DNA of 13,703 bases from an uncultured Oscillospiraceae bacterium (lineage in GTDB: Bacteria > Bacillota_A > Clostridia > Oscillospirales > Oscillospiraceae): positions 1 through 13,703 of the forward strand of contig CALWWO010000008.1 of the NCBI GenBank assembly GCA_944385265.1, written 5' to 3'. This document shows positions 1 to 6,226 of the stretch, one piece after another. Every line of letters starts with the position of its first letter. The first letter of the stretch is position 1. The notes under the pieces are model-generated. The model had not been told where the DNA came from and did not search any database. It saw nothing but the letters and a program-made list of their open reading frames with translations. The position numbers and the translations under genes were made by a program.

Positions 1-1
1 C

Positions 2-463
2 TACGGCTCTACATGCGACGCGTACCATATAACAGCTCCGCATCCTGAAGCGCGGGGCGGCGCACAGGCAATGATCGACGCTATGCGCGAGGCGGGATAT
101 ACGGAAAACGACACGGTATATGTAAACGCGCACGGCACAGGCACGCCGATGAACGACGCGCTTGAAACCGTCGCTGTCAAAAAGGCGCTCGGCGAAGAAA
201 AAGCATACAACGCATACGTAAGCTCTACAAAATCTATGACGGGGCATATGCTCGGCGCCGCCGGAGCGGTCGAAGCGCTCGCATGCCTGATGGCTTTGAA
301 CGAGGGCGTGATACCGCCCACTATCAATTTAAAAGAGCAGGATGAGGCTTGCGACCTTAATTGCGTTCCGAATACAGCCGTAAAAGCGGATATAACGCTT
401 GCGCTCTCAAATTCTCTCGGATTTGGCGGTCACAACGCCTGTCTAGCTTTCAGAAAGGTGTAA
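2..463 (+). CDS. fabF: 3-oxoacyl-[acyl-carrier-protein] synthase II, C-terminal part (5' end outside window)
   Basis: This is the last 153 residues of a beta-ketoacyl-ACP synthase II, the condensing enzyme that extends acyl-ACP with malonyl-ACP in type II fatty-acid synthesis. The reading frame is open from base 2. Its first residues, YGSTCDAYHITAP, match the conserved segment that follows the active-site cysteine in FabF, and that cysteine lies upstream of the window. Two of the three catalytic elements are visible: the first histidine in NAHGTGTPMND (residue 44 of the fragment) and the lysine and second histidine in KSMTGHMLGAAGAVEA (K77 and H82). The C-terminal GFGGHNACLAFRK is the normal family ending, so this end of the gene is complete. 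It stops with TAA three bases before accB, which fits one operon. The later ATG at 71 is internal and is not the true start. Confidence 0.95.
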   Translation, partial: YGSTCDAYHITAPHPEARGGAQAMIDAMREAGYTENDTVYVNAHGTGTPMNDALETVAVKKALGEEKAYNAYVSSTKSMTGHMLGAAGAVEALACLMALNEGVIPPTINLKEQDEACDLNCVPNTAVKADITLALSNSLGFGGHNACLAFRKV

Positions 464-466
464 TTT

Positions 467-892
467 ATGAACGAAATCGATATTCGTAAATACGCAGGAC
501 TTATGCGTGAGCTCGGGCTTACCGGACTTGAGATAACGGAGGACAATAAAACGGTGCGCCTGGAGCGCTCCGCTCCTCCGGCGGTCAAGGAGATTGTCGC
601 AGTGGAGACCTCCAGAACGGCGGATACTGTTACCGCAGGCGGCGAAAGCGCCGATTATATCAGCGTGAGATCACCGATCGTTGGCGTGTTCTACTCCTCT
701 GCCGCTGAAAACGCCGATCCGTACGTGAGCATCGGCGATCACGTTAAGAAAGGACAAACGCTGTGTATCATCGAAGCGATGAAGCTGATGAACGAAATAA
801 CGGCTGAGGAAGACGGCGTTATCTCCGAAGTCTGCGTGACAAACGGTCAGGTTGTCGAATACGGCACCGAGCTTTTCCGGATCAAGAGGTAA
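467..892 (+). CDS. accB: biotin carboxyl carrier protein of acetyl-CoA carboxylase
   Basis: A 141-residue biotin carboxyl carrier protein. It carries carboxybiotin between the biotin carboxylase (AccC) and the carboxyltransferase (AccA/AccD) in the first committed step of fatty-acid synthesis. The N-terminal 35 residues form the usual charged AccB helix region (NEIDIRKYAGLMRELGL). A variable linker of about residues 36-63 follows. The biotinyl domain (about 64-141) contains the biotinylation motif EAMKLMNE, with K106 as the predicted biotinylated lysine. The linker is short and lacks the long Ala/Pro stretch of the enterobacterial protein, as is common in Firmicutes. The start at 467 is preceded by the purine-rich GAAAGGTG overlapping the end of fabF, which suggests translational coupling. 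The stop is four bases before fabZ. Confidence 0.96.
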   Translation: MNEIDIRKYAGLMRELGLTGLEITEDNKTVRLERSAPPAVKEIVAVETSRTADTVTAGGESADYISVRSPIVGVFYSSAAENADPYVSIGDHVKKGQTLCIIEAMKLMNEITAEEDGVISEVCVTNGQVVEYGTELFRIKR

Positions 893-896
893 AGAG

Positions 897-1313
897 ATGG
901 ACAGAAACGAAATAATGAAAATCCTGCCGCACAGAGACGACATGCTGCTTTTAGACGAGGCGGAAAAAATCGGCGATACCGCGATAGGGCGTTATACCGT
1001 GCGCGGAGATGAATTTTTCTTAAGAGGTCATTTCCCTGATAATCCCATCGTCCCAGGCGTTATCCTGTGCGAGATACTGGCGCAGTCTGCCTGCGTTTTG
1101 ATGAACGGCGTGATGGAAGACGGAAAGCTTCCCGTATACACGGGGCTGAACAACGTAAAATTCCGTTCGCCGGTAAAGCCGAACGACACAGTAGAGGCGC
1201 AGTGCCGCATCAAAAGGGCAAAGCATCCCTTCTATTTCGCGGAAGGCACCGTCACGGTAGGAGGAAGGCTTTGCGTGTCCGCCGAATTTTCCTTTGCGAT
1301 TACGGGAGAGTGA
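897..1313 (+). CDS. fabZ: 3-hydroxyacyl-[acyl-carrier-protein] dehydratase
   Basis: A 138-residue hot-dog fold dehydratase that removes water from 3-hydroxyacyl-ACP to give trans-2-enoyl-ACP. The family signature is clear: LPHRDDMLLLD near the N terminus, then GHFPDNPIVPGV with the catalytic histidine (H45), then CEILAQSACVL with the catalytic glutamate (E59). The length is normal for FabZ. The ATG at 897 was chosen rather than the in-frame ATG at 852, because 852 lies inside accB and would add 15 residues unlike any FabZ N terminus. The codon at 897 starts MDRNEIMKILPHR, the typical beginning, and has AAGAGG overlapping the accB stop as a ribosome binding site. accC starts four bases after the stop, consistent with one polycistronic fab/acc transcript. 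Confidence 0.95.
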   Translation: MDRNEIMKILPHRDDMLLLDEAEKIGDTAIGRYTVRGDEFFLRGHFPDNPIVPGVILCEILAQSACVLMNGVMEDGKLPVYTGLNNVKFRSPVKPNDTVEAQCRIKRAKHPFYFAEGTVTVGGRLCVSAEFSFAITGE

Positions 1314-1316
1314 GCC

Positions 1317-2624
1317 ATGTTCTCAAAAATACTGATCGCAAACCGCGGTGAGATCGCCGTTAGGATAATCAGAGCATGCAAGGAGATGGGCGTTTCGACC
1401 GTAGCGGTTTACTCCGACGCCGACAAAAACGCGCTCCACGTCGCTCTGGCTGATCAATGCTACTGTATCGGCGGTCCTGAGGCTTCCGGAAGCTATTTGA
1501 ACGAAAATCAAATAATAAGCGCCGCTATTTTGTCCGGCGCACAGGCGATACATCCCGGTTACGGATTCCTCTCTGAAAACGCCCATTTTGCCGGTCTTTG
1601 CAGAAAAAACGGTATCGTATTTATCGGTCCCGATCCAAAAAGCATGGAAAGGCTGAGCAATAAGGCGACGCTTAAAGAGGTCATCGGCGGCACCGGTCTT
1701 TCCGTTATACCGGGCACAAAAGCTCTCGCTTCGGTAGATGACGCTGAAGAAGCAGCCGAAAAGATAGGATATCCCGTCATGCTCAAGGCGTGCGCCGGCG
1801 GCGGCGGGCGCGGTATCCGGTTGATCGAAAACGCCGACGAGCTGGAGGAAGCGTACTTTCAGGCGACGAGCGAGGCGCTCAGCGCCTTCGGCGACGGCAG
1901 CGTTTATCTTGAAAAATATATATTCCCGGCAAGGCACGTGGAATTGCAGATCCTTGCCGACGAGTACGGAAACGCCGTCTGTCTCGGCGACAGGGACTGT
2001 TCGCTTCAACGGCGCAACCAAAAACTTATCGAGGAGACTCCCTCCCCCGGCGTGGGCGACGAACAGAGGAGCAAAATAATCTCTCTCGCTGTCGACGCAG
2101 TCAAAAAAATCGGATACGTCGGCGCCGGAACGCTTGAATTTTTGCTTGACAAGGACGGTAATTTCTGGTTTATGGAGATGAACGTCCGCCTTCAGGTGGA
2201 GCATTGCGTTACGGAAATGCTCACCGGCATAGACCTTGTCAAATGGCAGATACGTATCGCCGCGGGCATCCCGCTGAGCTTTGGGCAGGAAAATATCCCG
2301 ATGCAGGGCTCGGCGATCGAATGCCGCATCAACGCGGGCGGCTGCGGAACGCTTAAAATGCTGCATGTGCCGGGCGGACCGTCAGTCAGATTCGACACCA
2401 GCCTTATCGAAGGGACCGTGGTATCTCCGTATTACGATTCTCTCCTCGGCAAGCTTATCGTTTATGCGAAAACGAGAGAGGAAACATTGCGGAAAATGCG
2501 GGCTTCTCTTTGTGAACTGCTGATAGACGGCATACCGACAAATATTGAAGAGCAGCTCCGTATTATCGAAGATGAAAGATTTATTTCCGGTAAATATGAT
2601 TTGACTTTTATGGGTAACGGGTGA
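1317..2624 (+). CDS. accC: acetyl-CoA carboxylase, biotin carboxylase subunit (with an apparent internal in-frame deletion)
   Basis: A 435-residue ATP-grasp biotin carboxylase that uses ATP and bicarbonate to carboxylate the biotin on AccB. Domains in order: biotin carboxylase N-terminal domain (1-110, FSKILIANRGEIAVRIIRA, HPGYGFLSEN), ATP-grasp domain (about 115-315, with glycine-rich loop ACAGGGGRGIRLI), and C-terminal domain (about 330-430, PYYDSLLGKLIVYAKTR). Residues corresponding to E. coli E276, E288, N290, R292 and R338 are present as E274, E287, N289, R291 and R337. Oddities: after ECRINA the usual acidic/proline segment (of the type EDPxxNFxPS) is replaced by GG, so the chain is about 7-8 residues short there; QRRHQK reads QRRNQK (N234), which may be an ordinary variant; MNTR reads MNVR. 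The frame stays open throughout. The family assignment is certain; full activity is not. Confidence 0.93.
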   Translation: MFSKILIANRGEIAVRIIRACKEMGVSTVAVYSDADKNALHVALADQCYCIGGPEASGSYLNENQIISAAILSGAQAIHPGYGFLSENAHFAGLCRKNGIVFIGPDPKSMERLSNKATLKEVIGGTGLSVIPGTKALASVDDAEEAAEKIGYPVMLKACAGGGGRGIRLIENADELEEAYFQATSEALSAFGDGSVYLEKYIFPARHVELQILADEYGNAVCLGDRDCSLQRRNQKLIEETPSPGVGDEQRSKIISLAVDAVKKIGYVGAGTLEFLLDKDGNFWFMEMNVRLQVEHCVTEMLTGIDLVKWQIRIAAGIPLSFGQENIPMQGSAIECRINAGGCGTLKMLHVPGGPSVRFDTSLIEGTVVSPYYDSLLGKLIVYAKTREETLRKMRASLCELLIDGIPTNIEEQLRIIEDERFISGKYDLTFMGNG

Positions 2625-2628
2625 CACG

Positions 2629-3489
2629 ATGGCTTTAATAAATTTTTTGAAACCTAAAAACAAGCTGGAAGAGGGCGGACGCACCGCCGCGCCGGTACAG
2701 AGCGACGCGGGCGAGCCGGAAAAAAACTGCCCTAACTGCCATAAGGATATTCCGCTCAGCCGGCTTTGGGCAAACGACCTTGTTTGCCCGTGCGGCTATC
2801 ATTTCCGTATGAGATCGCGCCAGCGCATCAGGATGATCGCAGATAAGGGCAGCTTTCACGAGCTGTTTTCAGAGGCTGAGTCAGGCAATCCTTTAAATTT
2901 CCCGGGGTACCGGGATAAGGTTGATACAGTCCGTTCAGCCAGCGGCGAGCGCGAGGCAGTCATATGCGGCACCGCCGAAATAAACGGACAGAAATGCTGT
3001 TTGTTCGTTATGGAATCATATTTCATGATGGGCAGCATGGGAAGCGCCGTTGGCGAAAAGATCACATGTCTGTTTGAATACGCGATAGCTCATCGCCTGC
3101 CGGTAGTCGGCTTTACCGTATCCGGCGGCGCCAGGATGCAGGAAGGGCTGCTGTCCCTGATGCAGATGGCGAAAACAAGCGCCGCAGTCAAACGCCACAG
3201 CGACGCAAGCCTGCTGTATATCGCGGTGGTGACCGATCAGACGACAGGCGGCGTCACGGCGAGCTTCGCTATGGAGGCTGACATTATTTTAGCCGAGCCG
3301 GGCGCCACGATAGGATTTGCAGGCGCGCGGGTGATCGAGCAGACTACGAGAAAGTCTCTTCCTAAGGGCTTCCAGAAATCGGAATTTCTGCTGGAACATG
3401 GTTTTATAGACGCTATCGTACCGCGCTCCAATCAAAAGAAAACATTGTCCGACCTTATCAAAATGCACAGCGGAGGAATAAATATATGA
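2629..3489 (+). CDS. accD: acetyl-CoA carboxylase, carboxyltransferase beta subunit
   Basis: A 286-residue carboxyltransferase beta subunit. With AccA it transfers the carboxyl group from carboxybiotin to acetyl-CoA, giving malonyl-CoA. An N-terminal zinc ribbon (residues 34-55) is followed by the crotonase-like domain with SMGSAVGEKIT, VSGGARMQEGLLSLMQMAK, DQTTGGVTASFAM and GATIGFAGARVIEQT. The zinc ribbon has C34 and C37 in the normal C-x2-C spacing, 15 residues to C53, and then C55. The second knuckle is therefore C-P-C rather than the usual C-x2-C, one codon short; the bases at 2785-2793 read TGC CCG TGC. The start at 2629 lies four bases after the accC stop and has only a weak ribosome binding site, so coupling to accC translation is likely. 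It overlaps accA by four bases (ATGA). Confidence 0.95.
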   Translation: MALINFLKPKNKLEEGGRTAAPVQSDAGEPEKNCPNCHKDIPLSRLWANDLVCPCGYHFRMRSRQRIRMIADKGSFHELFSEAESGNPLNFPGYRDKVDTVRSASGEREAVICGTAEINGQKCCLFVMESYFMMGSMGSAVGEKITCLFEYAIAHRLPVVGFTVSGGARMQEGLLSLMQMAKTSAAVKRHSDASLLYIAVVTDQTTGGVTASFAMEADIILAEPGATIGFAGARVIEQTTRKSLPKGFQKSEFLLEHGFIDAIVPRSNQKKTLSDLIKMHSGGINI

Positions 3490-4283
3490 GCGTCGTACCA
3501 TATGAACGAGTAAAGCTTGCCCGCAATAACAGCAGACCTACCGGGCTTGACTATATAAAAAATCTGTTTAAGGATTTTGTGGAACTACACGGCGACAGGC
3601 GCTATGCTGACGATCCGGCTATAGTCGGCGGTATCGCAACATTGAACGGGATCCCCGTCACGGTGATCACGATCGAAAAGGGACATACGGCAAAAGAGCG
3701 CACATACCGCAATTTTGGCGCGCCTCATCCGGAGGGATACCGTAAGGCGCTCCGCCTTATGAAACAAGCTGAAAAATTCGGCAGACCTATCATCTGCTTT
3801 ATCGATACGTCCGGCGCATACTGCGGAATAGGCGCCGAGGAGCGCGGGCAAGGGCAGGCGATCGCAGAGAATTTGATGGAAATGTCCTCCCTCTGCGTCC
3901 CTATAATCTCTATCCTCATCGGCGAAGGCGGCAGCGGCGGCGCGCTTGCGCTTGCTGTGGCAGATCGTGTGTGGATGCTTCAAAACGCGGTCTATTCCGT
4001 GATATCTCCGGAGGGCTGCGCAAGCATACTTTGGAAAGATCCCTCCAAGGCGGAAGAAGCCGCGCAGAGCCTTAAGCTGACGGCAGAGGACGCAAAAAGC
4101 CTCGGCGTTATAGAGCGTATCCTCTCGGAAAAAGACATCGGTAAAAAAGAATTTTATGACCGTATCCGCTCGCTTCTTACAGATGAGCTTTATACTTTGG
4201 CAAACGACTTAGACCTCGTCAGTAAGCGTTACGACAGATTCCGACGCATCGGAGCAGGCGCGGTCATAAAGGAGCAATTATGA
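3486..4283 (+). CDS. accA: acetyl-CoA carboxylase, carboxyltransferase alpha subunit
   Basis: A 265-residue carboxyltransferase alpha subunit, partner of AccD in malonyl-CoA formation. Visible family features are FVELHGDRRYADDPAIVGG near the N terminus, the NFGAPHPEGYRKALRLMK segment, ICFIDTSGAYCGIGAEERGQ, the oxyanion-hole glycine loop IGEGGSGGALALAVADRV and YSVISPEGCASILWKD. It is shorter than the E. coli protein of about 319 residues because the N-terminal helical extension is reduced, as in many Firmicutes. No defect is visible. The start ATG overlaps the accD stop and has a strong ribosome binding site, GGAGGA (3472-3477). The stop overlaps the ATG of the downstream acyl-CoA synthetase (ATGA at 4280), which implies coupled translation of that gene. 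Confidence 0.96.
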   Translation: MSVVPYERVKLARNNSRPTGLDYIKNLFKDFVELHGDRRYADDPAIVGGIATLNGIPVTVITIEKGHTAKERTYRNFGAPHPEGYRKALRLMKQAEKFGRPIICFIDTSGAYCGIGAEERGQGQAIAENLMEMSSLCVPIISILIGEGGSGGALALAVADRVWMLQNAVYSVISPEGCASILWKDPSKAEEAAQSLKLTAEDAKSLGVIERILSEKDIGKKEFYDRIRSLLTDELYTLANDLDLVSKRYDRFRRIGAGAVIKEQL

Positions 4284-5383
4284 GCATATACAAAAAATAC
4301 TGTACGGAAATCACCGACGAGCTGGGCAATCTTAAAAAGCTTACTCTCGATTATCCCGACGATTTTAATTACGGATACGATGTTGTGGACGTTTTAGCAG
4401 AAGAAGTTCCTGATAAAAGAGCTCTTGTATGGTGCAACGTCACCGGAGAAGAGCATATTTTTACATTTTCAGACATTAAAAAATACAGCGACAAAATGGC
4501 AAATGTCTTTAAAAACGCCGGTATTTCGCGGGGCGACCGCGTTATGCTGGTATTAAAGCGCCATTACGAATACTGGTTTGCCGCCGTCGCGCTCCACAAG
4601 CTGGGCGCTATAATGATACCGGCTACCCATATGCTTACGGTGAGCGACTTTGTATACCGTATCAAAGCTGCCGGTGTAAAGGCGATCGTATGCACGACAC
4701 AGAACGACGTGCCGGAAAAGGTCAGATCGGCGATTAAAGAAACGGGACTTTCGCCGAAGCTCTGGTGCGTGCAGGAGGACGCGGAAGGCTTTGAAAACCT
4801 CACGACTGCAGCTTTAAACGCAAGCGATAAGTTCGACCGCATTGAAACTCTCGCGTCCGATCCGATGATGCTTTATTTTACATCCGGTACAACGGGCTAT
4901 CCAAAAGGCGTTATCCACGACCACACTTATCCGCTCGCACACATCGTCACTGCCAAATACTGGCAGCAGGCAGAGGACGGCGGTCTGCATTTTACAGTCG
5001 CCGAAACGGGATGGGCAAAGGCGTCGTGGGGTAAAATCTACGGGCAATGGCTCGTCGGCAGCGCCGTTATGGTATATGATTTCGATAATTTCGATCCAAA
5101 GCAGCTCACCTCCGTCATCAACCGGTACAGCGTGACCTCCTTCTGCGCGCCGCCGACCGTCTACCGCTATCTTGTGCGAAAGGGCATACCCGATATGCCC
5201 ACCTTGAAGCACGCCTCCACTGCCGGCGAAATGCTGGCTCCCGAGGTGTTCCGCAAATTTACGGAGCGCACCGGCATCCCTCTGTGCGAGGGCTACGGGC
5301 AGACGGAGACGACGCTTTTGATGGCAAATTTCAACGGCAAGACGCCGGTAGAGGGCTCTATGGGGACGGTCTCCCCTTTCTAG
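4280..5383 (+). CDS. acyl-CoA synthetase, N-terminal adenylation fragment (367 aa, ends at the TAG)
   Basis: This is the product made if the amber codon at 5381 is read as a stop. It contains most of the large N-terminal AMP-binding domain, including the phosphate-binding loop (SGTTGYPKG) and GYGQTETT. It lacks the end of that domain, the hinge and the mobile C-terminal domain that carries the catalytic lysine. On its own it would not be expected to catalyse the full reaction. It is listed separately because gene callers will report it as a gene. Confidence 0.6.
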   Translation: MSIYKKYCTEITDELGNLKKLTLDYPDDFNYGYDVVDVLAEEVPDKRALVWCNVTGEEHIFTFSDIKKYSDKMANVFKNAGISRGDRVMLVLKRHYEYWFAAVALHKLGAIMIPATHMLTVSDFVYRIKAAGVKAIVCTTQNDVPEKVRSAIKETGLSPKLWCVQEDAEGFENLTTAALNASDKFDRIETLASDPMMLYFTSGTTGYPKGVIHDHTYPLAHIVTAKYWQQAEDGGLHFTVAETGWAKASWGKIYGQWLVGSAVMVYDFDNFDPKQLTSVINRYSVTSFCAPPTVYRYLVRKGIPDMPTLKHASTAGEMLAPEVFRKFTERTGIPLCEGYGQTETTLLMANFNGKTPVEGSMGTVSPF

Positions 5384-5443
5384 AATAGTGAACTGCGCGA
5401 CAAATACGGCAAGCCGGCGAAAACTGGTGGGATAGGCGAGATC

Positions 5444-5932
5444 GTGATCGTTCCGCCGGAAAACGGAAAGCAGCCCGGCATTTTTACGGCATATCTCGAC
5501 AACGAAAAGCAGTATAATTATGTATGGCGCGGCGGCGTATACCACACGGGCGACGCGGCGTACAGGGATGAAAACGGCTTATACTGGTTTCATGGTCGGT
5601 TTGACGATATCATCAAAACAGGCGGCTTCCGTGTAGGTCCCTATGAGGTAGAAAATGTTTTGATGGAGCACCCTGCTGTTCTGGAATGCAGCGTGATCGG
5701 CGTTCCAGATACTTTGCGCGGGCAGGCGATCAAGGCGATCATCGTGCTCTCCCCGGATTACGTTCCTTCGAAAAAGCTTGAGCTGGAAATCAAAGATTCC
5801 TGCAATCAGAAGCTTGCCGAATACAAGTGGATCCGGATAATCGAATTTGTAGACGAGATGCCAAAGACCATCAGCGGAAAAATACGGAAAAACCTGCAGC
5901 GGAAGCAGGACAGGCAGAGAATCCGGATATAA
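5444..5932 (+). CDS. acyl-CoA synthetase, C-terminal fragment (162 aa from a possible GTG start)
   Basis: The in-frame remainder of the synthetase after the TAG at 5381. It begins here at an internal GTG (5444), with only a chance purine run upstream, so independent translation is doubtful. It holds VYHTGDAAY, the hinge aspartate motif GRFDDIIKTGG, FRVGPYEVENVLMEHP and the C-terminal catalytic-lysine loop PKTISGKIRK, all in normal order and with good conservation. Residual coding sequence in the same frame extends back to 5384 (NSELRDKYGK). The sound preservation of this half argues against a long-dead gene. Confidence 0.5.
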   Translation: MIVPPENGKQPGIFTAYLDNEKQYNYVWRGGVYHTGDAAYRDENGLYWFHGRFDDIIKTGGFRVGPYEVENVLMEHPAVLECSVIGVPDTLRGQAIKAIIVLSPDYVPSKKLELEIKDSCNQKLAEYKWIRIIEFVDEMPKTISGKIRKNLQRKQDRQRIRI

Positions 5933-5947
5933 AAAGCAGCCGAACAC

Positions 5948-5978
5948 GATATCACCGGCGTTTTATGCGCCTGATATC
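5948..5978 (+). other. hairpin just after the acyl-CoA synthetase stop
   Basis: GATATCA at 5948-5954 pairs with TGATATC at 5972-5978, and inside it GGCG pairs with CGCC around a 7-base loop, with a CC bulge on the left arm. There is no T-run after it, so it is not a standard intrinsic terminator. It could protect the 3' end of the operon mRNA. Confidence 0.4.
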
Positions 5979-6036
5979 CACAACTGCGAATTTTTCAAGC
6001 AGGATCTTATCTCTACAATTCCGAAAAATCAGGAAA

Positions 6037-6088
6037 AGCGACGCCGCCCGAGCATGTCAGCATACGGAGACGGGCGTCGCTCTTTCGT
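6037..6088 (+). terminator. possible terminator after the fab/acc/acyl-CoA synthetase operon
   Basis: AGCGACGCC (6037-6045) pairs perfectly with GGCGTCGCT (6073-6081) around a 27-base loop and is followed by CTTTCGTT. The stem is strong, but the loop is long and the T-run is poor, so terminator activity is uncertain. Its position between two transcription units fits. Confidence 0.4.
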
Positions 6089-6133
6089 TATATCCACCAG
6101 TTGGGCGCCAGATGTTTTTAATATGGGCGCCGG

Positions 6134-6162
6134 TTGAATTTATCCCAAAAATATTGTATCAT
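6134..6162 (+). promoter_or_regulatory. predicted sigma-A-type promoter for the PAS regulator
   Basis: A -35 box TTGAAT (6134-6139) and a -10 box TATCAT (6157-6162) are separated by exactly 17 bases, about 65 bases before the regulator ATG. Two GGGCGCC motifs lie just upstream (6103-6109 and 6125-6131). Confidence 0.6.
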
Positions 6163-6226
6163 TACGATGTATTTATTCTAACCCCGTTAGGCTGAGACTT
6201 GATTTCTCCGCATATAAGGAGCTGCA

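Larger units (their letters stand above)
4280..5932 (+). pseudogene. medium-chain-type acyl-CoA synthetase (AMP-forming) interrupted by one in-frame TAG
   Basis: Taken as a whole this is a 550-codon ANL-superfamily acyl-CoA ligase, which activates a carboxylic acid to acyl-AMP and then acyl-CoA. Motifs run in one frame across the stop: the ATP-binding loop YFTSGTTGYPKG, APPTVYRYL, the GYGQTETT adenylate motif, then after the stop the TGD motif in VYHTGDAAY, the hinge GRFDDIIKTGG and the catalytic lysine loop PKTISGKIRK. The TAG at 5381-5383 falls where relatives usually have a tyrosine in a phrase like SPxYDxELRD; here it reads SPF-stop-NSELRDKYGK. One base change from TAC or TAT would explain it. 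No frameshift or second stop is present, so the lesion is very recent, a sequencing error, or tolerated. TAG also ends the regulator and pepD genes here, so genome-wide TAG reassignment is unlikely. The start overlaps the accA stop. Confidence 0.75.

Noticed and set aside
1323..2366. 347-residue minus-strand open frame opposite accC
   Set aside because: It is a shadow of the strongly conserved biotin carboxylase gene and its translation resembles no protein family I know.
4814..5545. 243-residue minus-strand open frame spanning the amber codon of the synthetase
   Set aside because: It is antisense to conserved synthetase coding sequence on both sides of the stop and shows no domain signature.
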